Assembly: GCA_025455065.1 (NCBI GenBank)
Contig: JALONG010000020.1
Coordinates: 1-64,000 of the forward strand
Length of the DNA: 64,000 nucleotides
Source of the DNA: Candidatus Kapaibacterium sp.
GTDB taxonomy: Bacteria > Bacteroidota > Ignavibacteria > Kapaibacteriales > UBA4661
Reading direction: 5' to 3'
A program made the translations under genes and the position numbers. This document shows, in pieces, positions 46,008-56,152 of this stretch (its first letter is position 1; the number at the start of each line of letters is the position of its first letter). Below the pieces are notes generated by a model. It was not told the DNA's origin, did not search any database, and saw only the letters and a program-made list of their open reading frames with translations.

Positions 46008-46643
46008 TCACCCCTTTATCACTAAAAACTTCCCAAATGTTGAGGGATCGTCAAGGATTTGGAGCAAATACGCCGCGAGGTCTGCGCGGGAAATTGCGGA
46101 GAATGCCGTTACTCGTACTGTTTCGCCGACGTGGTATTTCCCCCGTGCTGCACCGTTACTCAATCGTGGCGGCTTCACCACTGTCCATTGCGTGGCACTT
46201 GCGGCGATGCGGTCTTCTTGTAACGCCCTGTCTGCCGCCATTTCCGGCATCCGCTTGCGAAATGATTCTACCATTGTGCGAATAAACCACGAGCGGTGCA
46301 CCGCATTACGCTCACCGACCATTGCACCCGTCAGGCACACAAAGCGCTTTACGCCTACGGTTTCCATTGCCTGAAGAATTGTTTGCGTTGCATCGGCGCA
46401 AAATGGTTTGGAATCACCTCTACGCTGCCCAAGTGCGCACAAAACGGCATGACTTCCTTCAATCACCGTACGACAGTTTTCGGGCGTAATTGCACCCTCA
46501 ACCACTAATAAATGCTCGTGTTTCAGTGTCATACTCGTTTTTTGACGGCACAACACTGTAACGGCAAAACCTTGACGCAATGCCTCCGCAACGAGGATTT
46601 GCCCGGTTGCGCCGCTTGCGCCGAAGATGGTGAGGGTTTTCAT
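46008..46643 (-). CDS. NAD(P)-binding atypical short-chain dehydrogenase-like protein
   Basis: The 211-residue protein begins with the Rossmann motif TIFGASGATG (Gly8, Gly11, Gly14) and has VICLTGAMV-like and PPRLSNGAARGKYHV segments of the NmrA/SDR5-like NAD(P)H-binding group. These proteins include flavin reductases, epimerase-like enzymes and redox sensors without a catalytic Tyr-Lys pair. It is 18 bases downstream of the SafE-like gene on the same strand, so probably the last gene of that unit. The substrate is unknown. Confidence 0.85.
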   Translation of the reverse strand: MKTLTIFGASGATGQILVAEALRQGFAVTVLCRQKTSMTLKHEHLLVVEGAITPENCRTVIEGSHAVLCALGQRRGDSKPFCADATQTILQAMETVGVKRFVCLTGAMVGERNAVHRSWFIRTMVESFRKRMPEMAADRALQEDRIAASATQWTVVKPPRLSNGAARGKYHVGETVRVTAFSAISRADLAAYLLQILDDPSTFGKFLVIKG

Positions 46644-46661
46644 GGAGTTTTTTTTGAAGAA

Positions 46662-47405
46662 TTACCGCACTTGGGCAGCAGGAACATGGCATCCCTGCTC
46701 AATTCCCGCAGGCTGCGCACTGAGTTTTGGGCTAATATACGGAATTCCGAGCGCCAAACCGCGCATGATAAACAGCACTGCCACAAGCGCCGCACCAAAC
46801 GGCGCAAAACGGCGCACATTACTCGTCAAGCGAAAACGCCCTTCTGCAAGCCTCGCCAATACTGCTACGCCGAACATTGCAGGAAGCGTACCAGCGCCAA
46901 ATGCCGCCATTGTCCACGCCGCATCAGTTGTGCTGCCCGAAAGTGCTGCGAGCGCAAGCCCCATATACACAAACCCGCATGGCAACAAGCCGTTTAGCAA
47001 TCCGAGCAAAAACTGTCCCCCAAAACGCGATTCACGCATCACTGCGCCAATTCTCCCGCGCAAGCCCCCAAGCGCCCTTTGAAGCATCGGCAAGGCGAGT
47101 ATTTGCGCCCGTTTGGGGTTTGGCACCAGCAAGACCGCTAAAATACTGACACCAATACCAATCGAAAGTGCTTCCTGTACGCCGTGAATGTTAAAAAGCA
47201 TCGAATCAAAAACTTCTTTTACAAGCCCCAATGCCGCTCCCAGCAAAGTGTAGGTGGCAATTCGCCCCAGATTGTACGTGAAACGCCCCGTGTAATAACG
47301 CCAATTCGCGCCGCTATGTGCCGACAATACAAGCGTAATCGGCGCACACATCGCCACGCAGTGAAAACTTCCTGCAAAACCCAGAATAAATGCGGCTTCG
47401 AGCAT
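46662..47405 (-). CDS. SafE/TauE-like membrane protein of cbb3 clusters
   Basis: The 247-residue protein has about six TM segments and two conserved Cys-containing motifs: GSFHCVAMC in the first helix (Cys16, Cys20) and LLPCGFVYMG. These mark the DsbD/CcdA-related SafE group, often called sulfite exporter TauE/SafE family. In Bacteroidota and Proteobacteria a member lies next to ccoG/ccoH genes and may handle copper or thiols during oxidase assembly. Here it lies in the same direction but beyond the korA-MCP-korB block, separated by a long inverted repeat. The C-terminus has one more Cys and an Ala/Gln-rich end. Confidence 0.82.
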   Translation of the reverse strand: MLEAAFILGFAGSFHCVAMCAPITLVLSAHSGANWRYYTGRFTYNLGRIATYTLLGAALGLVKEVFDSMLFNIHGVQEALSIGIGVSILAVLLVPNPKRAQILALPMLQRALGGLRGRIGAVMRESRFGGQFLLGLLNGLLPCGFVYMGLALAALSGSTTDAAWTMAAFGAGTLPAMFGVAVLARLAEGRFRLTSNVRRFAPFGAALVAVLFIMRGLALGIPYISPKLSAQPAGIEQGCHVPAAQVR

Positions 47406-47438
47406 GATTTGAGAGAATTTTTGAGTTCAAAAAAATGC

Positions 47439-47563
47439 TGTCCACGAATCGCACAAAATTGTGATAATCCCTTGAATCCTGACAATCTTTATCAAAATTC
47501 TCTAAACGAAATTTGCAAGATTCGTTTTGCAAGATTCGTGTCAATTCGTGCGATTCGTGGACA
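47439..47563. repeat. Intergenic inverted repeat with perfect 16-bp arms
   Basis: TGTCCACGAATCGCAC (47439-47454) and GTGCGATTCGTGGACA (47548-47563) are exact complements; the inner 93 bases contain several AAGATTCG words. It lies between the korB stop and the SafE-like gene start. Confidence 0.9.
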
Positions 47564-47596
47564 AATGTTTGAGGAATGTACCGTAATCTCGGTAAT

Positions 47597-48649
47597 CTAC
47601 GAAATTGTCCAGACATTGCCCGACGTAAAGAGCGCTTCCAGACTGATATTCTGCGATTTCACTGTTTTTCTGCTTTCGTCAATTTGCCGCACAAGTTCGT
47701 CCTCGTAGCAAGGGCGGTCAATACTCAAAAACACGCCCACAGGGCGCGGAAAATCGGGCTTGTAGGTCAGATTTGCCATGATATACGCCAGCGTTTCGTC
47801 GCGTTCATTGTAAACAAGCAAATCATCTGCCGAGTATTCACCCGTTTCGAGCGATACAACCTGAGGCTGCAAGCCGTCCAGACGAATGCCTTTGTTGCCG
47901 TTTGTGCCGAAAATAAGTGGTTTGCCATGCTCCAAAAACAGCACTTTTTCAGGCTTTGTGGCTTTGTCGGTCAGTTCCTCAAATGCACCGTCGTTGAAGA
48001 CGACACAGTTTTGATACACCTCCAAAAACGACGTACCTTTATGTTCCGCAGCACGGCGCAGCATTGCTGCAAGGTGCTTCAAATCTCGGTCAAGCGTCCG
48101 CGCAACAAACGTACCGCCTGCGCCCAACGCCAGCGAAACGGGATTAAACGGGTAATCCGGCATTCCTAGGGGTGAGGATTTCGTGATTTGTCCATGCTGC
48201 GACGTTGGCGAATACTGCCCTTTGGTGAGTCCGTAAATTTGATTGTTCAAGAGCAAAAAATTCACATCAACATTCCTACGAAGCAGGTGCATCGTGTGAT
48301 TGCCGCCAATGCTGAGTGCGTCGCCGTCGCCGGAAATCACCCACACCGAAAGTTCCGGTCGCCCTACTTTCAGCCCCGTTGCCACAGCCGCAGCGCGTCC
48401 GTGAATGGTGTGGAAACCGTAGGTGTTCATGTAGTAGGGGAAACGGCTTGAACAGCCGATACCGGAGATAAATGCGATATTTTCACGCGGCACACCAAGT
48501 TCGGGCAGAAGTTTTTGCACCTGCGCAAGCACAGCATAATCCCCACAACCCGCACACCAACGCACATCTCCGGCGGGGCGTAAATCCTTAACGCCAAAGG
48601 TAATCTCAGCATCGCCGTTTGAAACAACAGTATTGATGAGGTTTTGCAT
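47597..48649 (-). CDS. korB: 2-oxoglutarate:ferredoxin oxidoreductase beta subunit
   Basis: I chose the ATG at 48649 (350 residues) because AAGGAA lies 7 bases before it; an in-frame ATG at 48673 lacks a binding site. The protein carries CAGCGDY and GIGCSSR for the iron-sulfur cluster and GDGDALSIGGNH with LLNNQIYGLTKGQ for thiamine diphosphate and Mg2+. With KorA it oxidises 2-oxoglutarate to succinyl-CoA using ferredoxin, in the TCA cycle of many Bacteroidota or in the reverse direction. It is separated from korA by a chemotaxis-receptor gene, which is unusual. Confidence 0.93.
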   Translation of the reverse strand: MQNLINTVVSNGDAEITFGVKDLRPAGDVRWCAGCGDYAVLAQVQKLLPELGVPRENIAFISGIGCSSRFPYYMNTYGFHTIHGRAAAVATGLKVGRPELSVWVISGDGDALSIGGNHTMHLLRRNVDVNFLLLNNQIYGLTKGQYSPTSQHGQITKSSPLGMPDYPFNPVSLALGAGGTFVARTLDRDLKHLAAMLRRAAEHKGTSFLEVYQNCVVFNDGAFEELTDKATKPEKVLFLEHGKPLIFGTNGNKGIRLDGLQPQVVSLETGEYSADDLLVYNERDETLAYIMANLTYKPDFPRPVGVFLSIDRPCYEDELVRQIDESRKTVKSQNISLEALFTSGNVWTIS

Positions 48650-48731
48650 GATAGGTTCCTTAGAAGTGGTCATAATGTTGATAATTGCTCGTACTCAAAG
48701 CAAGGGAAATACAAGTGTTGTCAGGGATTTA

Positions 48732-50618
48732 CTACACTAATTCTCGCTGATGTGTATGATTTTGTACCGAAAGAATCGGCGTTACAGTTTGCAAACGACG
48801 GTTTCGTGACGAATTGAGAGCAGAACCATTCTGTGATGCCGCATGGTGTTTGCCGTTAAGAACGATGAGATTATGAGAATTGTGATGCTGCGACTGCGAC
48901 TGCAAAACTGTTTCCCCGTGCAGAATAAATCGCCCGACGGCATCACGGAGATTCTGCGTTGCAAGTGCTAAATTCTCGGAAGACCGCGTAATATCTTGCA
49001 CGTCTTTGAGAGCATCAGCCGTCGCTTCAGCAATCCCTTCAACACTGCCGGAAACGCTTACGGTTGTCATATTCTGCTCTTCGCTAGCGCCGGCAATTTG
49101 CGCAATCAAATCGGCAACATTGCCTGAGCGGACAATAATGCTTCCCAATGCCTCTGCAGCCCGCGAAACTGCTTGTTTTCCCGACTCAACGCTTGAGCGC
49201 CCTTCGTGCATGGCAGCAACAACTTTCGCTGTTTCGCTTTGTACTGTTTTGAGCATTGCCGAAATTTCTTTCGTGGCTTTTTGCGTCCGCTCGGCGAGTT
49301 TCCGTACTTCGTCGGCAACCACCGCAAAGCCGCGTCCAGCCTCACCTGCACGTGCAGCTTCGATTGCGGCGTTGAGCGCCAAAAGATTCGTTTGGTCAGC
49401 AATTTCTTCAATCGCATCGGTAATTTTGCCAATGTGTTCGCTGGATTTTCCTAATTCCTCAATACCTTTGGCGGAATGTAAGACCACATCGGCAATTTGA
49501 TTCATCGAAACGATGGTACTTTGCACAATCTCGCCGCCGTGTTTGGCTTCATTACTTGCCACAGCAGCTTCTTCGGCTGCACGGACGCAGTTTCGGGTGT
49601 TATCCTCAACCGTCGTATTCATCTGCACCATAGCACCCGCAACATGGCGTGTTTGCTGTGCTTGCAAGGACATTGCTTCTTCAATATGCCGAGTGAGCGT
49701 TCCCAATGTACCGCTCACGCTTGAAGTCATCTCCACTGCCGCATAAATCCGCTCCACCATACCGCGCAAATGCTCAACCGAATCGTCAATGCTGACAGCA
49801 AGTTGGCTTAAATCATCATCGCCTTCAGCGTTAAATTTTACGGTCAAATCGCCGTCGGCAAAACGACGAATTTCACGCTGCATCACCTCCACGCTGACTT
49901 TCATGTATTGATGCTGTTGTGCGGCTTTGCGCCCCATACGCTCGGCGGCGAGTTTCTGCTCTTCCACGTCGTTTTTCATTACTTCCATACGCTCGGCTGC
50001 TTCTTCAGCATTTCGGCGGGCTTTTTGTGCTAATTGCACCGAATGGCGCTGCTGCATTTCTGCCATCGCTGCAAACATGAAAAGCGCTACGACAAACGCG
50101 GGATTGGAAAACACATTCACCAACGTCAGCGTGTGTGCATCATAGACCACAGGCAGCGAAAAACCGAAGAGTTCCAAAGCGTTCCACACCGCTATTTCCG
50201 TTAGCGTCAGTGCCACCCAAAATATGCCCACACCGCGCCCTGCCATAAGCGTTGCGGCAATCGGCGAAAGCGCACACCACGCAACCAAGGCAGAATGAGC
50301 GCCGCCGGTCATCCCAACCAAAAGCGCAATCACCCAAAAGTACATGAACGCGAGATTATGCGCCGCTCCGGTCAGATTACCTTTCCCGACTAAGCGCAGC
50401 GATAACAATGCCTGAAAACCGCCTACAACCAGCGCCAAAGCGGAAAACGGATTGCTGAACAGTATGATATTTTGTAAACCGTAGCCCAAAGCGACAACAA
50501 ACGAAACGAAACTGCTGGCAACAATTATCCGTGCAATACGGTACGCAGCAGGCGTGGCGCGGAGCGGAGAAGGAATGTATTTCTCAATAAATTCTCCCGC
50601 AGTTTGAAGAAGTGACAT
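48732..50618 (-). CDS. Methyl-accepting chemotaxis-type receptor with membrane sensor
   Basis: The 628-residue protein has a membrane domain with about six hydrophobic helices (residues 28-190) and no large periplasmic part, so it likely senses a membrane-borne or redox signal. A linker helix and a HAMP-like segment follow ([12 protein letters not shown]). The signalling domain (about 300-560) has the hairpin tip [42 protein letters not shown] (shown by [18 protein letters not shown]). The tail is low in complexity and His/Asn-rich and has no CheR-docking pentapeptide at its end (HQRELV). It sits between korA and korB on the same strand. No CheA or CheW is in the window. Confidence 0.92.
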   Translation of the reverse strand: MSLLQTAGEFIEKYIPSPLRATPAAYRIARIIVASSFVSFVVALGYGLQNIILFSNPFSALALVVGGFQALLSLRLVGKGNLTGAAHNLAFMYFWVIALLVGMTGGAHSALVAWCALSPIAATLMAGRGVGIFWVALTLTEIAVWNALELFGFSLPVVYDAHTLTLVNVFSNPAFVVALFMFAAMAEMQQRHSVQLAQKARRNAEEAAERMEVMKNDVEEQKLAAERMGRKAAQQHQYMKVSVEVMQREIRRFADGDLTVKFNAEGDDDLSQLAVSIDDSVEHLRGMVERIYAAVEMTSSVSGTLGTLTRHIEEAMSLQAQQTRHVAGAMVQMNTTVEDNTRNCVRAAEEAAVASNEAKHGGEIVQSTIVSMNQIADVVLHSAKGIEELGKSSEHIGKITDAIEEIADQTNLLALNAAIEAARAGEAGRGFAVVADEVRKLAERTQKATKEISAMLKTVQSETAKVVAAMHEGRSSVESGKQAVSRAAEALGSIIVRSGNVADLIAQIAGASEEQNMTTVSVSGSVEGIAEATADALKDVQDITRSSENLALATQNLRDAVGRFILHGETVLQSQSQHHNSHNLIVLNGKHHAASQNGSALNSSRNRRLQTVTPILSVQNHTHQRELV

Positions 50619-50730
50619 AATTGTAAGAGGAACGGTGAAGTATAAAGATAAAAACGAATAAATGTAGTATTCAAGCGCTTTTGCGGCATAATTCGCGTCA
50701 TAATACTCAAAACGCAGTAACCACCTTCTG

Positions 50731-52641
50731 CTACGACGGAACTAGTCCTTCCAAGACAAAGCGCACATCATCCACACCCGTTTGATGCGCCAAGGTTTCG
50801 CGGATAAAACTCTTGATTTCATCGGTCTTAAAAGGCTGTCCGGTAATTTTGGTCAAGGGAATAATTTCTTCTCCAAACGCACCGCGAAGCACCTGCGAAA
50901 GCTGACCACTATTGAGTTCTACGCACACAATGCGGTCAAATTTCTGCATGATGTTGTGCAGATTGCGAGGAAAAGGGTTCAAATAGCGCAAATGCAGGTG
51001 AGCAATGTGTTCGCGTTGGAGGAGCATTTGCTCAACAGCCGTGCGCACCGCACCAAATGTACTTCCCCAGCTAATGACGAGTGTTTGTCCCGTTTCCGCA
51101 CCGAAGGCTTCGGCAAGAGGAATGTCATTGGCAATTCCGGCAATTTTTTCCGCCCGCACCCGCACCATTTCTGCATGGTTTTCCGCATCATGGCTTACCG
51201 TGCCGACATTGGCGAGTTTTTCCAACCCCCCGATACGATGCTCCAAGGCTTTGGTTCCGGGGATTGCCCATTGGCGAGTAAGCGTTGCAGGGTCGCGCAA
51301 ATAGGGCTTAAAATCACCCTGTTTCAGCGCACCATGCTCAGGCGCGCCTTTGGAAAAATGCGGTTCAATCGAAGGCAATTCACCGTCTTCGGGAATACGC
51401 CAAGGCTCGGAAGAATTAGACAAATACGAATCCGATAGCACAATCACAGGAGTCATGTATTTGAGCGCAATGCGCGATGCTTCAAAGGCAACATCAAAGC
51501 AATCTGCCGCCGAAGCTGCCGCCAACACAGGCAAGGGCGCTTCACCGTGCCGCCCATAGAGCGATTGCAAAAGGTCGGACTGCTCGGTTTTTGTGGGCAT
51601 TCCCGTGCTTGGACCGGCGCGTTGCACATCCACCACCACAAGCGGTAATTCCGCCATCACTCCCAAGCCCAACGCCTCAATTTTCAGCGACATTCCCGGT
51701 CCGCTGGATGCCGTCGCAGCAAGGTTTCCGCCAAAGGATGCGCCCAGTGTTGCGGCAATCGCGGCGATTTCATCTTCAGCCTGAATGACCTTCACACCAA
51801 AACGTTTGTAGGAACTGAGCGTGTGCAGAATATCACTCGCCGGAGTAATCGGATACCCCGCAAAAAGCAGTGGTAATCGGGCTTTCTGAGCAGCAGCCGT
51901 TAAGCCCAAAGCAATAGCGACATTTCCCGTAAGGCTGCGATAACGCCCCTTTGGAAGCGGAGCAGCGTTGATGTGGTAACGCACGGTAAAAAGTTCCGCA
52001 TTAACGGCATAATCCCAACCCGAAAAGAGCGCTTCAGTATTGGCGTTCAAAATATCTGCTTTGCCGGAAAACTTATTGCGAATCCACTCCGCCGTTGATT
52101 CAATAGGGCGGTGATAAAGCCAATAAATCATCCCCAGCGCAAAGAAATTTTTTGCCCGCTCAATTTCACTCGAACTGAGTTTTGTTTTGTAATCTGCCAA
52201 CGCCAAAGCGGTCATTTTGGTAATGTCCACCGCAAAAACGCTGTATCCGGCAAGCGAGCCGTCTTCCAAAGGGTTTTGCACATAACCAGCCAAGCGGAGG
52301 TTTTTCTCCGAAAATCCGGCAGTATTCGCCACAATAGCTCCGCCTTTTGCCACACTCGACAAACTTGCCTTCAAAGCAGCAGCGTTCATAGCAATAAGCG
52401 CATTACAAGCGTCTCCGGCGGTGTAAATCGGAGCAGCACCGAATTGTATTTGAAAACTACTCACACCGCCCACCGAGCCTTCGGGAGCGCGAATTTCTGC
52501 GGGAAAATCGGGCAGAGAACGAATGTCGTTCCCCGTCAGAGCAGAAGCAGCAGCAAATTGACTGCCGATAATTTGAATACCGTCGCCGGAATCTCCCGCG
52601 AAACGGATAACGGCGTGGTCAATGTCGTAGGTGGGTTTCAT
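50731..52641 (-). CDS. korA: 2-oxoglutarate:ferredoxin oxidoreductase alpha subunit (gamma-alpha fusion)
   Basis: The 636-residue protein starts with the gamma-type domain ([19 protein letters not shown]), continues with the pyrimidine-binding alpha part (about 205-440, with [16 protein letters not shown] and [16 protein letters not shown]) and ends with a transketolase C-like domain ([19 protein letters not shown]). The fused gamma-alpha chain of about 610-640 residues is the KorA/PorA-like form found in Bacteroidota. It pairs with KorB in the cytoplasm. It follows ccoH on the same strand after 270 bases that hold a long inverted repeat, so it probably has its own promoter. Confidence 0.93.
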   Translation of the reverse strand: MKPTYDIDHAVIRFAGDSGDGIQIIGSQFAAASALTGNDIRSLPDFPAEIRAPEGSVGGVSSFQIQFGAAPIYTAGDACNALIAMNAAALKASLSSVAKGGAIVANTAGFSEKNLRLAGYVQNPLEDGSLAGYSVFAVDITKMTALALADYKTKLSSSEIERAKNFFALGMIYWLYHRPIESTAEWIRNKFSGKADILNANTEALFSGWDYAVNAELFTVRYHINAAPLPKGRYRSLTGNVAIALGLTAAAQKARLPLLFAGYPITPASDILHTLSSYKRFGVKVIQAEDEIAAIAATLGASFGGNLAATASSGPGMSLKIEALGLGVMAELPLVVVDVQRAGPSTGMPTKTEQSDLLQSLYGRHGEAPLPVLAAASAADCFDVAFEASRIALKYMTPVIVLSDSYLSNSSEPWRIPEDGELPSIEPHFSKGAPEHGALKQGDFKPYLRDPATLTRQWAIPGTKALEHRIGGLEKLANVGTVSHDAENHAEMVRVRAEKIAGIANDIPLAEAFGAETGQTLVISWGSTFGAVRTAVEQMLLQREHIAHLHLRYLNPFPRNLHNIMQKFDRIVCVELNSGQLSQVLRGAFGEEIIPLTKITGQPFKTDEIKSFIRETLAHQTGVDDVRFVLEGLVPS

Positions 52642-52761
52642 GATTTTTTGTTGGTTAAAAGAAGGTCGAAATCATACGTTTTCAAATGCCTGTGCCACTG
52701 AGAAACTTCACTTGGGCAAATCACTGTCAATTTTTCGTAATTGTGTAGGTCACAAATTTTT

Positions 52762-52889
52762 GACGCAGATTTTCATGATTCAACAGATTTTCATGATTGT
52801 ACAAGTACACACGACAACCCGAAAACTATCCCGAAAGCCGCTCAGAATCAGCGTAATCAGTGTAATCATGATAATCTGCGTCGAAGAGC
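52762..52889. repeat. Imperfect 128-bp inverted repeat, second copy of the family at 18434
   Basis: GACGCAGATTTTCATGATT at the left and AATCATGATAATCTGCGTC at the right are near-perfect complements, with CGAAGAG directly after. The inner words (TCAGCGTAATCAG) match those of the 18434 copy. Confidence 0.85.
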
Positions 52890-52911
52890 TAAATAGTTAC
52901 AGTTTTTCAAT

Positions 52912-53439
52912 CTACAACTTCACATCCGAAGCCTTGTAATAGCTCGTTCCGGCAGTTTGCCAATCCAGCGAAATCGTCCACAAACCGCGCAGCAAGCCTT
53001 CAAGCGGTATTATCTGCTTTCCGTTTGCATCGGGTTTCACGGCATGAGTTTTGTCAAAGCCCAGAGCAGAAGGACGGAAAAGCGTGATTGTGCCTTTCAA
53101 TCCTTGTTGTACCATGCTTTGAGGATAGGTAATTTCAAGCGATTTTCCTGATACAGTTTCAACAACGCGCCATTGCACGGGTTCAGCAAGGGTTTTTGCG
53201 CGATTAGCAGCATCTATGCGGCTTTGGAAAGCGACTTCGTGTTGGTAGTATTTGTCGCTGACCAAATCTACTTTTTTGGTCATCGTTAAGCCTACCATAC
53301 CAAGCGTTCCAAGCGCAAAAGCGGAATACACGGCAATAACGCCAATGAGCCAAGAACGTCCGCTTTGCTGCTTTGTTTCCGAAGCAAGTGTTTGTGCGGT
53401 GTGCAATGTATTGAGGTCTGATTTGAGAACAGTTTCCAT
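52912..53439 (-). CDS. ccoH: FixH/CcoH family protein
   Basis: The 175-residue protein has one TM (SWLIGVIAVYSAFALGTLGMVGL) after a short cytoplasmic segment and an extracytoplasmic FixH-like beta domain: YYQHEVAFQSRIDAANRAK, then strands ending in WTISLDWQTAG. This is the usual family length. CcoH is needed for stability or assembly of the cbb3 oxidase. It follows ccoG by 51 bases. Confidence 0.9.
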   Translation of the reverse strand: METVLKSDLNTLHTAQTLASETKQQSGRSWLIGVIAVYSAFALGTLGMVGLTMTKKVDLVSDKYYQHEVAFQSRIDAANRAKTLAEPVQWRVVETVSGKSLEITYPQSMVQQGLKGTITLFRPSALGFDKTHAVKPDANGKQIIPLEGLLRGLWTISLDWQTAGTSYYKASDVKL

Positions 53440-53490
53440 GGTGTTTTGCGGAAGAAGGTAGAAAATGTTAAACTTGAATTCAAGAAGTCG

Positions 53491-54942
53491 TTATTTCGCC
53501 GGAGCAATAAATGTTGTTTTTACTTCTTTAATCTGCTTGCCATTAGCAAACACGCCGAGTTTGATAGTGTTGTACGTGCCGTTCAAAGCGCCTTTGGGAA
53601 TAGCGACAAAAAAGCGTCCATGTTGAACGTTCTGCTCTGCTAGACGGGTGTAATCGCCAAGCGGCGTTAGGGTTGCGCCTTGCGGCTCTAATACTCGTAT
53701 TTCTGCGGTTTTAGGGTCGAAAGTTTTGTTGATAAGTTGCAAGGTATAGAAGTTTGCAATTTTGTCATCGCCAACCTTTTGGGAAAGCGTTCCGGGCTGA
53801 CGCATGATGATTGCTTCGACTTCGGGGCGGCGCAAAAAGAGCGTTGTCACAACCGTTATCATCACCAGCAAGACCGTGATATAGCCTTTAACGCGAGTGC
53901 TGAAGTGGTTAATTGTACCTTTGGTAACCGCGTTTGCCGACGTATAACGAATAAGTCCCGTTGGTTTTTTGATTTTTGTCATGACTGAATCACAAGCATC
54001 TATGCAGGCGGTACAGTTCACGCACTCAAGTTGGATGCCGTTGCGAATGTCTATTGCCGTCGGGCAAACCGTTACGCATTGACCGCAATCAATACAATCT
54101 CCACGCGCTTCGTTTACTCCACCTGCGATTTTATCTGCTTTAGAAGGCTTCCGACGCGGCTCACCACGCTTAAAATCGTAGGTAACAGCGACGGTATCGG
54201 GGTCTACGAGTGCCGACATAAATCGCCCGTAAGGACAAGCAACCAAACAGGCTTGCTCACGGAAGCGCGAAAACACGCCATAAAACAAACCGCTAACAAC
54301 AACCATCGCCGTCAAACCACTTATGTGCTGGCTTGGCGGTTCAGTGATGAGTTTGAACAATTCATCCGTACCGATGATGTAGGACAAAAACAGATTGCAA
54401 ATCACCCACGACATTACGAGAAAAACCGTGTGTTTAAGCGCCTTGCGAGCGAATTTTTCACCACTCATCGGCGCTTTGTCCAACGCCATTTGCTTATGTA
54501 CATTGCCCTCTATCAGTTTTTCCACTTTCCGAAAAACAAACTCCAGAAAAATGGTTTGAGGACACGTCCAACCGCACCAAATACGCCCCAGAATAGAGGT
54601 GAAAACAGCGATTCCAAGAATAAACGTCAGCAATCCCAAAACCACTAAGTAAAAATCTTGGGGCCAAAAAACAATCCCAAAGATGATGAACTTCCGTTCC
54701 AGAACATTCAAAAGAATAAGCGGGTTGTCGTGAATCCGCACAAAGGGTGCTGTAAACAAAAACAGCAGCAGCGTATAGGCGACGAAATTTCGTGCAGTCG
54801 TGTAGCGACCATGCGTTTCTTGGGTGTACACCCATTTGCGCGAGCCGTCTTTGTTGATGCTGGCAAGTTCATTGCGGAAGGCTTGCTGCTCTTCGGCAAT
54901 TTGCTGCCCAATGACATCCAGGTGGTGATAATCGGTTTCCAT
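53491..54942 (-). CDS. ccoG: FixG/CcoG iron-sulfur protein for cbb3 oxidase assembly
   Basis: The 483-residue protein has N-terminal TM helices (YTLLLFLFTAPFVRI, FYLVVLGLLTFILGIAVF), the CGWTCPQTIF motif, a Cys pair in CLVACPYG, two ferredoxin-type clusters (CIDCGQCVTVCP and CVNCTACIDAC) and a C-terminal beta domain. CcoG reduces Cu2+ for insertion into the oxidase. Its gene lies between ccoP and ccoH, as expected. The 175-base gap before it holds a long inverted repeat. Confidence 0.93.
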   Translation of the reverse strand: METDYHHLDVIGQQIAEEQQAFRNELASINKDGSRKWVYTQETHGRYTTARNFVAYTLLLFLFTAPFVRIHDNPLILLNVLERKFIIFGIVFWPQDFYLVVLGLLTFILGIAVFTSILGRIWCGWTCPQTIFLEFVFRKVEKLIEGNVHKQMALDKAPMSGEKFARKALKHTVFLVMSWVICNLFLSYIIGTDELFKLITEPPSQHISGLTAMVVVSGLFYGVFSRFREQACLVACPYGRFMSALVDPDTVAVTYDFKRGEPRRKPSKADKIAGGVNEARGDCIDCGQCVTVCPTAIDIRNGIQLECVNCTACIDACDSVMTKIKKPTGLIRYTSANAVTKGTINHFSTRVKGYITVLLVMITVVTTLFLRRPEVEAIIMRQPGTLSQKVGDDKIANFYTLQLINKTFDPKTAEIRVLEPQGATLTPLGDYTRLAEQNVQHGRFFVAIPKGALNGTYNTIKLGVFANGKQIKEVKTTFIAPAK

Positions 54943-54949
54943 GACGATT

Positions 54950-55110
54950 CAATGAAGGTTCTTGGTGATAGGTTCTGGGTGATAGCGTTTTCGGTCAAAG
55001 TGTTGAGTGCTGAGTGCTGAGTGCTAAGTGCTGAATTACAAGCCCGAATGATGTGTAATCCGAAACAAATTATTGCACAATCTAAACTCAACACTCAACA
55101 CTTTCCGAAA
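54950..55110. repeat. Intergenic inverted repeat with AGTGCTG tandem units
   Basis: AAAGTGTTGAGTG begins a run of GCTGAGT words (54997-55035), and the complement CACTCAACACTTT lies at about 55092-55104. Words of GGTGATAGGTTCT are repeated at the left edge. Confidence 0.8.
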
Positions 55111-55117
55111 CAGATTA

Positions 55118-55717
55118 TTACTGTATTTTCCACTCTTCTTTTTTCTCCCGTTCCGGGTCGAGCGGCTTGGGATTAGGCGGGTTTGTGCCGTGGAGTGAAA
55201 CAACGTAGCTGACAATCTGCATGATTTCTTTATCGCTGATTTTTGCATTATTGCCATATGGCAACATTCCTTTTTCGGGATAGCCGTGTTCGATGCTGGC
55301 AACAAGCGAATCAACGGAAGCGCCGTGCATCCAATAATCATCGGTCAAATTCGGTCCGACCAAGCCTCCGCCATCTTCACGGTGACAGGTGTAGCAAAGG
55401 TTTGCGCCTGTGAACAGTTTTTTTCCGGCGGCAATATTCTCAGCGTCTTTGAAGACCGTCAGCATACGTGCGCCTGCGGCACTGCTTCCGCCTGCACCGG
55501 CGAGTTTGTACTTTGCTTCGGCTTCTTTCACCTCTTGCGCGTATTCGTCGCGCATGACCTGACCGGAGCCGGTGATATGGTATTGCACCATATAGACGAC
55601 ACTAAAAAAAATCGTGAAATAAAAGCCGTAGAGCCACCAACGCGGCAAACTGTTATCAAATTCCTTGATTCCATCGGCTTCATGCCCTTCCATCGGGTTT
55701 TCTTGATATTTTGCCAT
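55118..55717 (-). CDS. ccoP: cbb3 oxidase subunit CcoP, mono-haem form
   Basis: The start is the Met of MAKYQENPMEG (199 residues). A TM lies at about residues 28-46, typical of CcoP (LPRWWLYGFYFTIFF). A single haem-c site CYTCH (Cys108, Cys111, His112) is followed by LVGPNLTDDYW and the distal ligand in GMLPYG. Most CcoP proteins have two haems, but Bacteroidota commonly have one. The tail is Pro/Glu-rich. It follows ccoQ by 31 bases. Confidence 0.93.
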   Translation of the reverse strand: MAKYQENPMEGHEADGIKEFDNSLPRWWLYGFYFTIFFSVVYMVQYHITGSGQVMRDEYAQEVKEAEAKYKLAGAGGSSAAGARMLTVFKDAENIAAGKKLFTGANLCYTCHREDGGGLVGPNLTDDYWMHGASVDSLVASIEHGYPEKGMLPYGNNAKISDKEIMQIVSYVVSLHGTNPPNPKPLDPEREKKEEWKIQ

Positions 55718-55748
55718 GATTGTTTTCCTTCTGAAAGTGAAATTGATC

Positions 55749-55955
55749 TTATTTGATTGAATTGGTTGGCTGCTGAATTGCCTCTTGCAAGGTGTCATCG
55801 GACTCCAACGGCAGCTCCGACATACGCTTGATGTATTGCTTGCTTGCCCGCATGACGAAAAAAAGCATCGTCACAAAGACCGTAACAAACAGCACCAGCG
55901 AAATCACCGCATATACATCAGCACCAAGCGTGTTTTGAAGAACGTTCTTAATCAT
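55749..55955 (-). CDS. ccoQ: cbb3 oxidase small subunit CcoQ
   Basis: A 68-residue protein with one TM (ADVYAVISLVLFVTVFVTMLFFVM) and a short charged C-terminal tail, at the position normal for CcoQ between ccoNO and ccoP. CcoQ shields or stabilises the oxidase. Sequence identity in this family is weak, so the call depends on size, topology and place. Confidence 0.8.
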   Translation of the reverse strand: MIKNVLQNTLGADVYAVISLVLFVTVFVTMLFFVMRASKQYIKRMSELPLESDDTLQEAIQQPTNSIK

Positions 55956-56004
55956 GATTGTTTTCTGAAATGTGATAATTGTGGAAATTTCACCGTGTTT
56001 TTTC

Positions 56005-56142
56005 TAGACTGGGATTATTGGGATTTGAGAGATTATTGGGATTTTTTCAGAATTTTTTTCTTGAAGCAATTCAATCTTTACTTTTATCTCTATTTCCATC
56101 AATAACTTCAAAAAATCCCCATAATCCCCATAATCCCAGTCC
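56005..56142. repeat. Intergenic inverted repeat of GGGATTATT words
   Basis: The left part (56005-56047) reads GACTGGGATTATTGGGATT and repeats ATTATTGGGA. The right part (56111-56142) reads AATCCCCATAATCCCAGTC. The arms pair almost completely around an AT-rich loop. Confidence 0.85.
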
Positions 56143-56152
56143 AGATAGTGTA

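Noticed and set aside
55749-55955. CcoQ frame as a chance ORF
   Set aside because: It was kept because size, single TM, spacing and its place between ccoNO and ccoP are as expected, although sequence motifs are weak.
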